A DNA stretch of 35,379 nucleotides from an uncultured Clostridium sp. (GCA_947303785.1 CAMYZH010000015.1:1-35379), one strand, 5' to 3'. Shown: positions 1 through 7,706, counted from the stretch's first letter. Program-made: numbers and translations. Notes: generated by a model from the sequence alone, not told the origin.

Positions 1-83
1 GATTATATAATTCAATTTTATATTTTTATGTTTCACATCATTGACACTTATACAAGTTACTTAATAGTAAAAAAAATATTGTA

Positions 84-112
84 TTGTAAAAAAAAAATAA
101 TGTTGATATAAT
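84..112 (+). promoter_or_regulatory. Sigma-A promoter of the inositol-monophosphatase-family gene
   Basis: TTGTAA (84-89), a 17-nt spacer and TATAAT (107-112), with a TG one base upstream of the -10 box (extended -10). The start codon at 139 follows about 20 nt after the expected transcription start, with an AAGGGG ribosome binding site in between. The rest of 1-138 is AT-rich with no gene visible. Confidence 0.65.
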
Positions 113-138
113 TTAACCAAAATTAAAAGGGGAATTAT

Positions 139-921
139 ATGGAAGAAGATTATTTACAATTTGCAAAAGAAATTGCATTATATGCTGGCAAAGTTATGAT
201 GGAATATTATAATAAAGATAGTATAAATTTAAACTTTAAAGAAGATAAAACAGCAGTTACAATTGTTGATAAAAAAATAAATAGTTATTTAATTGAAAAA
301 GTAAAAAGAAAATATGAAAATCATTCTGTAAGAGGAGAAGAAGAAAATTATAATAGTGATTCAGACTATATATGGGTCTGTGATCCGCTTGATGGAACAG
401 GTATGTATGTAACACATATACCAGTATTTGTGTTTTCACTTGCATTGGTTTATAGAGGAGAACCAATTATAGGTGTAGTATATAATCCGAACGAAGATAA
501 AATGTATTCTGCAATAAAGGGCAAAGGTGCTTATTGCAATGATAAAAAAATATCTGTAAACAGTAAACACTTAGCCGATTTAGGCTATAAAACTAATATT
601 GAGATTTTTAAAAATAATATTATTGATGAAATATCATTACTTAGGGAATTAAAAGAAACATCAAAAATATCATCAATAGGAAGTGTAGCTCGAAGTTGCA
701 TGGCAATTGCTACTGGAGATTTTTCATGTGATATTTTTCCAGGAACTACCCATGGAAATTGCGATATTGCAGCATCTTATCTAATTGTTACAGAAGCAGG
801 TGGAAAAGTAACTGATCTTTATGGAAATTATCAGAAATATGATAAAGATATAAAGGGAGCTATTATTTCAAATGGAGTATCACATGATGAAATTTTAGAA
901 ATGATAAAAAAATACGTATAA
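139..921 (+). CDS. Inositol monophosphatase family phosphatase
   Basis: A 260-residue protein of the usual length for the Mg2+-dependent, Li+-sensitive phosphatase family (SuhB, CysQ, HisN-like). The metal-site motifs are visible in order: a GEEEN stretch near residue 67, DPLDGTGMYV near residue 82 (the family DPxDGT motif), and CDIAAS followed by VTEAGG near residues 208-223 (family WDxAAG...EAGG). The tryptophan usually found before the last aspartate is a cysteine here, and the residues after DPLDGT differ from the usual NF/TN. Family members hydrolyse inositol monophosphate, 3'-phosphoadenosine phosphate or histidinol phosphate; the substrate cannot be chosen from sequence alone. It is monocistronic, with its own promoter and a bidirectional terminator just after the stop. 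Confidence 0.88.
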   Translation: MEEDYLQFAKEIALYAGKVMMEYYNKDSINLNFKEDKTAVTIVDKKINSYLIEKVKRKYENHSVRGEEENYNSDSDYIWVCDPLDGTGMYVTHIPVFVFSLALVYRGEPIIGVVYNPNEDKMYSAIKGKGAYCNDKKISVNSKHLADLGYKTNIEIFKNNIIDEISLLRELKETSKISSIGSVARSCMAIATGDFSCDIFPGTTHGNCDIAASYLIVTEAGGKVTDLYGNYQKYDKDIKGAIISNGVSHDEILEMIKKYV

Positions 922-922
922 A

Positions 923-976
923 AAAAAGCTAATATAGTAGTAATATGTTTAAAGACTATTTCTATATTAGCTTTTT
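923..976. terminator. Bidirectional rho-independent terminator
   Basis: A perfect 15-bp inverted repeat: 923-937 (AAAAAGCTAATATAG) pairs with 962-976 around a 24-nt loop. Arms end in A and T tracts, so it can stop transcription from both convergent genes. The right arm reaches the stop codon of the DUF1836 gene. Confidence 0.85.
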
Positions 977-1487
977 ATTCTTTCTCACCACTATTAAATT
1001 TAAAAATATTCTCAACATATAATTTATGAGCAAAAGTTAATACCAAACTTTTAATTAATCTAATTTCATAAGAAGACTTAGAATCAATAGAATAATCAGT
1101 TCCATTAAAAACAGCGCAAACAGCAGATTCAAGCTCATTACAAAAATTATCATAAGCCACCTCTAAATTTGTTCTATCTAATGCATAAGAAATTAAATCT
1201 GAAATATTATTAATACTATATACCTGTTTCAAAATACAAATAACAAATAAACTAGCAATATGATCTCGATTATATTTCTTTTTTATTGGGGCTTGAATTA
1301 CCTGTTGTTTTACATAATTATTTATCATCGTTTTTGTTATTATAGGAGTTTCATCACCTTTTTTACCAATAAAAGGTTTCAAATTTTGATCTAAATATGT
1401 AACTAATTGATCAAGATAAATATCAATAGGTGGGAAATCACTATAACGTGGTAGATGAAGTGATTTTATAAGATTTTTTTCTTCCAT
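975..1487 (-). CDS. DUF1836 family helix-turn-helix regulator
   Basis: The protein matches the DUF1836 family of Firmicutes, whose N-terminal part resembles a MerR-like helix-turn-helix. Recognisable features are LPRYSDFPPIDIYLDQL near the N-terminus, then TKTMINNYVKQQVI, then KKKYNRDHIASLFVICILKQ. A longer reading begins with an ATG at 1499, but its Shine-Dalgarno sequence (GAAAGG) abuts that codon directly. The ATG at 1487 leaves 12 nt of spacing, so a 170-residue protein is preferred. It is transcribed away from the acyl-CoA synthetase gene across a 127-bp region with face-to-face promoters and inverted repeats, which suggests that it regulates itself and its neighbour. Family function is not experimentally settled; the regulator role is inferred from fold and context. 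Confidence 0.8.
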   Translation of the reverse strand: MEEKNLIKSLHLPRYSDFPPIDIYLDQLVTYLDQNLKPFIGKKGDETPIITKTMINNYVKQQVIQAPIKKKYNRDHIASLFVICILKQVYSINNISDLISYALDRTNLEVAYDNFCNELESAVCAVFNGTDYSIDSKSSYEIRLIKSLVLTFAHKLYVENIFKFNSGEKE

Positions 1488-1525
1488 AAAAGAGCGCATC
1501 CTTTCATATAACTAGTTTTCACAAT

Positions 1526-1560
1526 ACTAATATAATAACATCATATTTTATATTAGTCAA
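1526..1560 (-). promoter_or_regulatory. Promoter of the DUF1836 gene overlapped by an inverted repeat
   Basis: Reading the minus strand, TTGACT (1560-1555), a 17-nt spacer and TATTAT (1537-1532) form a good sigma-A promoter. A perfect 10-bp inverted repeat, ACTAATATAA (1526-1535) and TTATATTAGT (1548-1557), covers both boxes. This arrangement is typical of an autoregulatory operator. The -35 box lies 2 bp from an oppositely oriented TTGACA (1563-1568). Confidence 0.6.
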
Positions 1561-1562
1561 CA

Positions 1563-1606
1563 TTGACATGTTTAAAATTATATGATAATCTAGTATGCGA
1601 TACTAG
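1563..1606 (+). promoter_or_regulatory. Putative promoter and palindromic operator before the acyl-CoA synthetase gene
   Basis: TTGACA (1563-1568) is followed by GATAAT (1584-1589, spacer only 15 nt), so the promoter is plausible but not ideal. Directly after it lies a perfect 7-3-7 palindrome, CTAGTAT-GCG-ATACTAG (1590-1606), ending 6 bp before the AAGGAG ribosome binding site. A protein bound there would cover the transcription start. Confidence 0.5.
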
Positions 1607-1626
1607 ATAGATAAGGAGATTTTACA

Positions 1627-3330
1627 ATGGACAAAAGAATGAATTTATATGAGGCAACCGAGTTTGACACAATTCGCGATGTTATTAAAAATGCCGTAAA
1701 AAATTATCCTGATAATAATGCTTTTATCATAAAAACTAAAAACGGCAAAGATGATAAAGATACTGAATATAGAAATATTACATATAAAGAATTTGATGAA
1801 GAAATTGATAGACTAGGAACAAAATTTATAGAAATGGGACTGAAAGATAAGAGAGTCGCAATTATTGGTAAAAATAGATATGAATGGATGACAGCTTATT
1901 TAGCAGTTGTTAATGGAACAGGAATAGTAGTTCCACTAGATAAAGGGTTACCTGAAATTGAGATTGAAAATTCTTTAGTATTAAGTAAGGCTGATGCAAT
2001 TGTTTTTGAAAGTTCATATATAGAAACAATAAAAAATATTAAGAAAAATGGAAAAACAAATTTAACAAAATATATTTGTATGGATAAACAAGACGAATTT
2101 GATTCAGTACCAGATTTAATAAATCAAGGCAAGAAATTGTTAAATGAAGGAAATAGAGATTTTATAGATAGTAAGATTGATTGCAATAAAATGAGTATTC
2201 TTTTATTTACATCTGGGACGACATCTTCAGCAAAAGCAGTTATGCTTTCACACAAAAACATTGCATATGATATTTATGCAATGACAAAATGCGAAGATGT
2301 AAGATCAACAGATACGAATATGGCATTTTTACCATTTCATCATACTTTTGGAAGCACAGGAATACTAATGTTTTTAAGTAAGGGGGCCACAAATGTATTT
2401 TGTGATGGATTAAGATATATTCAAAAGAATTTAGTAGAATATCATGTTTCAGAATTTGTTTGTGTACCACTTCTTATAGAATCAATTTATAAAAAAATAA
2501 TTCAAACAATAGAAAAAACTGGGCAAACTAAAAAAGTTAATTTTGGTATAAAACTAAGTAAGTTTTTATTAAAATTTGGAATTGATATTAGAAGAAAATT
2601 ATTTAAACAAATATATGACCAACTTGGTGGAAAAATAAGAATGGTAATAAGTGGAGCTTCTAGCCTAGATCCAAAGGTTTGTGAAGGATTCAAAAACTTC
2701 GGAATTGATGTTGTACAAGGATATGGCTTAACTGAGACATCTCCATGTGTTGCAGCTGAAAGTTTAAAAGCATTAAAAAGCGGTTCAATTGGTCTTCCAA
2801 TTCCTGGAATTGAAATGAAAATAGATAATCCAAATGAAGAAGGAATTGGTGAATTAATTGTTAAAGGCCCTGTTGTAATGCTTGGTTATTATGAAAATGA
2901 AGAAGAAACAAATAAGGTTATAAAAGATGGTTGGTTCCATACAGGCGATTTAGCAAGACAAGATGAAGAAGGATTCTTCTTTATAGCTGGAAGACAAAAA
3001 AATGTTATAGTTCTTAAGAATGGTAAAAATGTTTACCCTGAAGAACTTGAAACTTTAGTTGGAAATTTACCATATATAAAAGAATGTATGGTTTATGGAA
3101 AAGAAAAAGATGATGATCTAGTTGTTTCGGTTAAAGTTGTTTATGACCCAGAACAGTTTAAAGGCAAGTCTAAAGAAGAAATTGAAACTATAATTTGGGA
3201 AGATATTAAAAATATTAATCAAACTGTTCCAAATTATAAACATATTAAAAATTTAGTTGTTACTGACGAGGAAATGATAAAAACTACAACTGCTAAAGTT
3301 AAGAGATTTGAAGAAATGAAGAAATTATAG
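1627..3330 (+). CDS. Long-chain fatty acid-CoA ligase-like AMP-forming synthetase
   Basis: A 567-residue member of the ANL (acyl-CoA synthetase) superfamily, which activates a carboxylic acid as acyl-AMP and transfers it to CoA. Visible motifs: the P-loop FTSGTTSSAKAVMLSH (about residues 195-210), GYGLTETSP (about 368), GWFHTGDLA (about 436), the hinge GRQKNVIVLKNGKNVYPEE and the C-terminal KTTTAKVKR, which carries the expected catalytic lysine. The P-loop usually reads TSGTTGxPKG; here G, P and G are replaced by S, A and A, and the C-terminal TxxGK has A for G. Overall architecture matches long-chain acyl-CoA ligases; the acyl substrate is unknown. The AAGGAG site at 1612 fits the ATG. A terminator follows at once, so the gene is a single unit, probably controlled by the divergent DUF1836 regulator. 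Confidence 0.85.
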   Translation: MDKRMNLYEATEFDTIRDVIKNAVKNYPDNNAFIIKTKNGKDDKDTEYRNITYKEFDEEIDRLGTKFIEMGLKDKRVAIIGKNRYEWMTAYLAVVNGTGIVVPLDKGLPEIEIENSLVLSKADAIVFESSYIETIKNIKKNGKTNLTKYICMDKQDEFDSVPDLINQGKKLLNEGNRDFIDSKIDCNKMSILLFTSGTTSSAKAVMLSHKNIAYDIYAMTKCEDVRSTDTNMAFLPFHHTFGSTGILMFLSKGATNVFCDGLRYIQKNLVEYHVSEFVCVPLLIESIYKKIIQTIEKTGQTKKVNFGIKLSKFLLKFGIDIRRKLFKQIYDQLGGKIRMVISGASSLDPKVCEGFKNFGIDVVQGYGLTETSPCVAAESLKALKSGSIGLPIPGIEMKIDNPNEEGIGELIVKGPVVMLGYYENEEETNKVIKDGWFHTGDLARQDEEGFFFIAGRQKNVIVLKNGKNVYPEELETLVGNLPYIKECMVYGKEKDDDLVVSVKVVYDPEQFKGKSKEEIETIIWEDIKNINQTVPNYKHIKNLVVTDEEMIKTTTAKVKRFEEMKKL

Positions 3331-3334
3331 GATG

Positions 3335-3371
3335 ATGAGGGTGTTCTATTCTAGGACCCCCTCATTTTTAT
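3335..3371 (+). terminator. Rho-independent terminator of the acyl-CoA synthetase gene
   Basis: ATGAGGG (3335-3341) pairs with CCCTCAT (3359-3365), followed by a TTTTATT run. It lies 5 bp after the stop codon. Confidence 0.75.
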
Positions 3372-3409
3372 TGTATATACTACCGGCATAGCCGGAAGTA
3401 TATATACAA
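3371..3409. repeat. Imperfect inverted repeat between convergent genes
   Basis: The left arm (3371-3387, ending ACCGGC) and right arm (3391-3409, starting GCCGGA) pair around ATA with a 2-nt bulge and one mismatch. The outer part is alternating TA sequence. It sits between two terminators and does not look like one itself on the plus strand, because it is followed by A residues. It may be a dispersed palindromic element. Confidence 0.5.
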
Positions 3410-3436
3410 AAAAAGTGCAGACAAAAATGTCTGCAC
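3408..3436 (-). terminator. Rho-independent terminator for the secreted-protein gene
   Basis: A perfect 9-bp stem, GTGCAGACA (3415-3423) with TGTCTGCAC (3428-3436), and a 4-nt loop. Read on the minus strand, it is followed by seven T residues (complement of 3414-3408). It is a textbook terminator for the minus-strand unit ending at 3489. Confidence 0.85.
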
Positions 3437-3488
3437 CCACATGGGGCTGGTATATTTAATTAATTATGCTTTTGAGTTGAGTTCAACA

Positions 3489-3878
3489 TCATTGCCAACG
3501 CACTAGGACCGTTGCAATAGATGAAGTATTATTTTGGACAGTAACACGGCAATCACCAATTGGAGCAAAAGAAACTCCATAAGAATACGAAGTGTTTGCA
3601 TAATTGAGATTAAAGCTAGTTATTGTTTGTCCATTTGACTTTTTTACCACAAGAATAGTAATGTTTTCACCATAAGCAATACTACCACTAACTAATTCTC
3701 CATAGATTTGGCTTTTGCCTAATTGCCGAGTAATATATCCCTGTTTGGTTGTTCTAGGAGCAACAGGTCCTATTGTTGCTCCATTAGAATAAGCAAATGC
3801 AGTAACAGTAGTTCCAAAAACTACAACGACTATAAGTACTAGTGTAATAACGACTTTTAATCTTTTGGTTATATTCAT
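3489..3878 (-). CDS. Small secreted protein of unknown function
   Basis: I do not recognise a family. The 129-residue protein starts with a basic N-terminus (MNITKRLK), a hydrophobic core of about 18 residues and a probable signal-peptidase site after AFA (residue 29), giving a mature protein of about 100 residues. The mature part is rich in S, T, N, G and Y, has one cysteine, ends in VLVRWQ and looks beta-rich. A GAGGT ribosome binding site lies 8 nt before the ATG. It is 95 bp downstream of the anti-sigma factor gene on the same strand and has its own terminator, so it may be a member or target of that regulon. Role unknown. Confidence 0.72.
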   Translation of the reverse strand: MNITKRLKVVITLVLIVVVVFGTTVTAFAYSNGATIGPVAPRTTKQGYITRQLGKSQIYGELVSGSIAYGENITILVVKKSNGQTITSFNLNYANTSYSYGVSFAPIGDCRVTVQNNTSSIATVLVRWQ

Positions 3879-3915
3879 TTTTTTACCTCACTTAATGAAA
3901 CCAACCCCATATGTA

Positions 3916-3941
3916 TTATTAATAGATAAATCTATTAATAA
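3916..3941 (-). other. AT-rich hairpin between the anti-sigma and secreted-protein genes
   Basis: A perfect 11-bp inverted repeat (3916-3926 with 3931-3941) with a TAAA loop. No T run follows on the minus strand, so it is not a standard terminator. It could stabilise or process a shared transcript. Confidence 0.45.
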
Positions 3942-3973
3942 GCAAAATAAATCAATTAGTCACAAATGTGTAA

Positions 3974-4828
3974 TTATTGATTAACATCTTCATCTGTGAC
4001 TGTTCCAAATTCATAAGAATATTCTATAACTGTATTCGTATATGACTTCCAAATATTTGTATCTTTATAATTGGATGCTGAAATTCCAGCATTAATTTCA
4101 ATCATTGGTAATCCAGTCTTTTTGTCTATTAAAATTTTATGATTACCATTTTTCTCGAATAAGCCATTGTTTTCGCTAAAGGTATTTTTTAATACATAGC
4201 CATCAACTAAATCACTACTACTAGATACATAGAATTTATCTGCATGCATAGAAAATAATAATGGTGCGGCTAATTTATTTGAGATCTTATTTTCTTTGAC
4301 TATTGTGAGAGGAACACTTTTAATGAATTCTTCATGACTCATTGAAAAGTACATAGGGTCTGAAGAGTGAATTGTATCATCCGGATAATAGTCAGCCGTT
4401 ATTTGTTTAGATAAGCCATCTTTGTAATAATATTTTTGAATTGTCGCTGAATCATTATTTAGATGTTGTACGATTTGAATATAAATATTATTACCAGATA
4501 AATATTTTGATGACTGGTTTAATACATTATTTATAATTATAAATTTTCTACAATATAATATGAGAATAAAAATAATTATAATCAGAGCAACAGTTCTCAA
4601 TGTTTTAAATATTTCTTTTCTTTTTGCTTTTTTTAAATAATTTATATATTTCTTATCGTTCTCGTGATTTTCTTCAAGTGATTCTTTTAGTTCTTCAAAT
4701 TTATTTTTACAATTATCACAATTTAATAAATGATTTTCAACGATTTCTTTCGATTTAGAATTTAAGGTTCCATCTAAATATGGTAATAATAAATCCTCAA
4801 TTATTTTACAATCGATTTTCTCTTTCAT
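3974..4828 (-). CDS. Membrane anti-sigma factor with N-terminal zinc finger
   Basis: A 284-residue single-pass membrane protein. The N-terminal part has a zf-HC2 type zinc finger typical of ZAS-domain anti-sigma factors: a cysteine near residue 7 and HLLNCDNCKNKF near residue 35 (HxxxCxxC). One transmembrane helix follows at about residues 78-100 (VALIIIIFILILYC), then an extracytoplasmic domain of about 180 residues that I cannot assign. The ATG at 4828 is chosen because AAGGAG lies 7-8 nt upstream; a TTG at 4834 is too close to that site. The gene overlaps the sigma factor gene by 23 bp, which implies translational coupling and a matched pair. It should hold the sigma factor at the membrane until an envelope signal releases it. 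Confidence 0.85.
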   Translation of the reverse strand: MKEKIDCKIIEDLLLPYLDGTLNSKSKEIVENHLLNCDNCKNKFEELKESLEENHENDKKYINYLKKAKRKEIFKTLRTVALIIIIFILILYCRKFIIINNVLNQSSKYLSGNNIYIQIVQHLNNDSATIQKYYYKDGLSKQITADYYPDDTIHSSDPMYFSMSHEEFIKSVPLTIVKENKISNKLAAPLLFSMHADKFYVSSSSDLVDGYVLKNTFSENNGLFEKNGNHKILIDKKTGLPMIEINAGISASNYKDTNIWKSYTNTVIEYSYEFGTVTDEDVNQ

Positions 4829-5318
4829 TTTCAAGCTCCTTTCTCAACTTTTGTTTAGCTCTGTAAAAAGTAACTCGTGCCCAATTAGGTGTTTGATTTA
4901 AAACATCTGATATTTCAATAAATGATAAATCTCCAATAAGTTTTAAATATAATACATTCTTGTAATTAGGTTCTAATGTTTTTATTGTGTTTAGAAATTT
5001 TCTTCTTTCTTCATTTTCAACCACAATTGAATCTATATCATTATCATAAAATATTTGATTTTCAATCTCTTCTAGAGATACATTTTTTTCTTTATTGATT
5101 CTTTTAGATTGCTTAAACCAAAGGTGTTTAGCAATCTGACAAAGCCAAGTTGATAATTTACACTCATATCTAAAGGTATGTAATTTAGCAAACGCAACTG
5201 CAAAAGTTTCTTGAGTTAAATCTTCAGATATTGTTTCATTATGGGATAAGCATAAAAGATATTTGTATACAATATTTGAATAATTATTGTAAATATCGTC
5301 TGGATTATTTGGTTGCAT
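4806..5318 (-). CDS. ECF-family RNA polymerase sigma factor
   Basis: A 170-residue protein with the two-domain layout of sigma-70 group 4 (ECF) factors. Region 2 spans about residues 10-75, with DLTQETFAVAFAKLHTF and STWLCQIAKHLWF. Region 4 spans about residues 112-165, with a helix-turn-helix around LSFIEISDVLNQTPNWARV and then FYRAKQKLRKEL. There is no region 1.1 or 3. The AAAGGAGG ribosome binding site is strong. The gene starts a minus-strand unit with its anti-sigma factor and possibly the secreted protein downstream. The promoter between 5319 and 5460 could not be assigned to a known ECF consensus. Confidence 0.9.
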   Translation of the reverse strand: MQPNNPDDIYNNYSNIVYKYLLCLSHNETISEDLTQETFAVAFAKLHTFRYECKLSTWLCQIAKHLWFKQSKRINKEKNVSLEEIENQIFYDNDIDSIVVENEERRKFLNTIKTLEPNYKNVLYLKLIGDLSFIEISDVLNQTPNWARVTFYRAKQKLRKELENERENRL

Positions 5319-5465
5319 AAATCTACCTCCTTTACATATAAGAGTAAATTTTTTTCAAAATATTACAAATTATTCCAAAAATTTAAATAAATTATATATA
5401 AAATAATGAAACTTTTCTATCAAAATTATTTTGAATGATTTTAAAGAAAGTAATTTTGAATATTG

Positions 5466-5495
5466 TTGACAAGAAGAGTATTAGAAATATATAAT
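5466..5495 (+). promoter_or_regulatory. Sigma-A promoter of the NrdD-like gene
   Basis: Consensus TTGACA (5466-5471), an 18-nt spacer and consensus TATAAT (5490-5495). AAAGGAGG at 5505-5512 lies just upstream of the ATG at 5518. No NrdR-type paired box was recognised by eye. Confidence 0.8.
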
Positions 5496-5517
5496 TTGAT
5501 TATCAAAGGAGGAGTAT

Positions 5518-7674
5518 ATGAAAGAAGATATACAAGACTCTACAAAAAATATAATTGTTGTAAAAAGAGATGGAAAAAAAGTTGAGTTTAATAAAGCAAA
5601 GATAGCTTTAGCAATAAAGAAAGGCTTTGATAGTATTAAGCTTGAAAATGGAGAAAATAAATATTCAGAAAAAGATATAAACATAGTTTTAAATAAGGTT
5701 TTAAATACAATAGAAAGTCAAAAACCTGAAAGACTTAAAATTGAAGAAATACAAGATATGATTGAAGATTCTCTAAAAAATGCCAAATATATAGATGTTT
5801 ATGAATCTTTCTCAACATATAGAGAAAGAAGAAATCAATCAAGAAAGCTATTTTTCGATGAAAAAAAACAGCATAAATTTTTGAAGGCAATTGAGAATTT
5901 ATCTATGAGTTCAAGTCATGATGAAGGAAAGCCTGCTAGTGTATGTACAGCTATGGGAACGATGCTTAGCTATGGTCAAACAATCTCAAATGAGTTTGCA
6001 AAAGCATATTTAATAAAAAGAAAATATGTTGATATGCATGAAAGTGGAGAATATTTTATTCATGATTTAGAATATTATCCAATGGGAACTACTACAAGTT
6101 GTAATATTGATTTAGAAAAATTATTTACAGACGGATTTACAACTGGAGATGGTTATTTAAGAGAGCCAAACAATATTATGACATATTCAATACTATCAGC
6201 AATTGCAATTCAAGCAAACCAGAATGATCAACATGGTGCACAAAATATTCCAGAACTTGATTATTATTTTGCACCAGGTGTTGTTAAAACATTTAAAAAG
6301 GAATTTAGACAAACTGTTATGGATTTTTTAGATTATTCCGATTTTGGAATATTTGCAGCTGTCAATGGAATGGAAAGAGAGATTGAAAAAATTTCTACAA
6401 TAAAATTTGATATCAGTATATTTAATGCATATTGTAGAGAATCAGAACAATTAAAAAGATTTTTTAGAATTGCATATGATAAAGCTTTGAAGAAAACTGA
6501 AAAAATTGTTTATCAAGCAATGGAAGCTTTTATACATAATTTAAATACTATGAGATCAAGAGCAGGAGCGGTTCTACCAAACTCTACAGTTAACCTAGGT
6601 ACAGATATATCACCAGAAGGAAGAATGATTACTAAAAACTTTCTATTAGCTTTAGAAACTGGAATTGGAAAAGAGGAAAAGCCTAAATATCCTTATACAG
6701 TATTTAAAGTTAAAGAAAAAATAAATTATGAAAAAAAAGATCCAAATTATGATTTATTTCAACTTGCTTGTGAAGTTGATAGCCAAAAACAATTAATAAT
6801 GTTTTCATTCTTAGATAGCACATTCAACAAAAAAGGTTATTCTCAAGAAGATCCTGATTCAGAAATTGCATATATGGGAAATACAATGCGTGTTTATGAA
6901 AATGTAATAGATAAAACAAAATCATCATCAATAGGAAGAGGTAATCTTTCAACAGTCACAATAAACTTACCAAGAATTGGATTAAAATTTAGTAAATCTA
7001 AAAGTGAAAAGCTTGATATGAAAGCATTTTACCAAGATTTAGATGAAAAAATTGAAAATGCAAAAGATTTTTTGATGGATAGATATGAATTTCAAGCAGA
7101 TAAAAGAGTTTATAATTTTCCATTTTTAGTAGGACAAGGAAACTGGATTGATGCAGAAAAATTAAAACCTGCTGATAGATTAAGAAGGATAAACAAACAT
7201 GGAACTCTAGCAATTGGCTTTATTGGCCTTGCTGAATGTTTAAAAGCACTTACAGGAAGTCATCATGGTGAAGATAAAGAATCGCAAAAATTAGGATTAG
7301 AAATAATTAAACATATGAGAAAAAAGACAGATGAGCTTACTGAAATAAATGGACTAAATTTTGTTTTGTATGAAACACATGAAAAAGCTGCAATTGAGTA
7401 TTTAACAAGTATTGATAAATCAATATTTGGAAAAATAAAAGGTGTTACAGACAAAGAAAAATATACATTTGGATTTGCACTTCCAGATGATTACAATATT
7501 TCTATTAAAGATCAAATAGAAATTGAGGCACCTTACCATAGTCTAACTAATGGAGGTCATATTACTAAAATTGATTTAGGAAGTAAAGCTCAAGGAAATG
7601 AAGAAGCATTTGAGAAACATGTAAGAATGATGAAAGAAGCCAATATTGGACTTGGAAAATTGGAGATTTGGTAA
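5518..7674 (+). CDS. NrdD-like protein lacking the glycyl-radical domain
   Basis: Clearly homologous to class III (anaerobic) ribonucleoside-triphosphate reductase NrdD. An ATP-cone domain spans about residues 12-100 (VVKRDGKKVEFNKAKIALAI), followed by the NrdD core with HDLEYYP, GYLREPNNI, NQNDQHGAQNIP, MRSRAGA, DPNYDLFQLAC, GRGNLSTVTINLPR, NFPFLVGQGNW, IGFIGLAECL and EAPYHSLTNGGHI. Two essential parts are missing. The thiyl-radical cysteine of the PMGCR loop is Asn455 (YMGNTMR), and the protein stops at LGKLEIW, exactly where the four-cysteine zinc site and the glycyl-radical RxxGY segment should begin. The C-proximal cysteine near residue 195 is present but shifted (SC where relatives have C or CC). 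No nrdG activase gene is adjacent. It cannot work as a standard reductase; a regulatory or structural role is inferred. Expression signals are strong and the frame is intact. Confidence 0.88.
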   Translation: MKEDIQDSTKNIIVVKRDGKKVEFNKAKIALAIKKGFDSIKLENGENKYSEKDINIVLNKVLNTIESQKPERLKIEEIQDMIEDSLKNAKYIDVYESFSTYRERRNQSRKLFFDEKKQHKFLKAIENLSMSSSHDEGKPASVCTAMGTMLSYGQTISNEFAKAYLIKRKYVDMHESGEYFIHDLEYYPMGTTTSCNIDLEKLFTDGFTTGDGYLREPNNIMTYSILSAIAIQANQNDQHGAQNIPELDYYFAPGVVKTFKKEFRQTVMDFLDYSDFGIFAAVNGMEREIEKISTIKFDISIFNAYCRESEQLKRFFRIAYDKALKKTEKIVYQAMEAFIHNLNTMRSRAGAVLPNSTVNLGTDISPEGRMITKNFLLALETGIGKEEKPKYPYTVFKVKEKINYEKKDPNYDLFQLACEVDSQKQLIMFSFLDSTFNKKGYSQEDPDSEIAYMGNTMRVYENVIDKTKSSSIGRGNLSTVTINLPRIGLKFSKSKSEKLDMKAFYQDLDEKIENAKDFLMDRYEFQADKRVYNFPFLVGQGNWIDAEKLKPADRLRRINKHGTLAIGFIGLAECLKALTGSHHGEDKESQKLGLEIIKHMRKKTDELTEINGLNFVLYETHEKAAIEYLTSIDKSIFGKIKGVTDKEKYTFGFALPDDYNISIKDQIEIEAPYHSLTNGGHITKIDLGSKAQGNEEAFEKHVRMMKEANIGLGKLEIW

Positions 7675-7677
7675 ATA

Positions 7678-7706
7678 GTGTCAAATGGGACGCCCTTTTT
7701 TGACAC
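7678..7706. repeat. Palindromic 29-bp repeat, copy 1
   Basis: Begins GTGTCAAATGGG and ends CCCTTTTTTGACAC around a short centre, so it can fold into a hairpin. Copy 2 (8703-8731), in opposite orientation, matches 28 of 29 bases. It starts 3 bp after the stop of the NrdD-like gene. Confidence 0.75.

Noticed and set aside
3436..3914. Inverted repeat flanking the small secreted-protein gene (CCACATGGGGCTGGT near 3438 and ACCAACCCCATATGT near 3899)
   Set aside because: Only about 12 of 15 positions match, there is no target duplication, and no transposase is present. It is probably chance or shared regulation rather than a mobile element.
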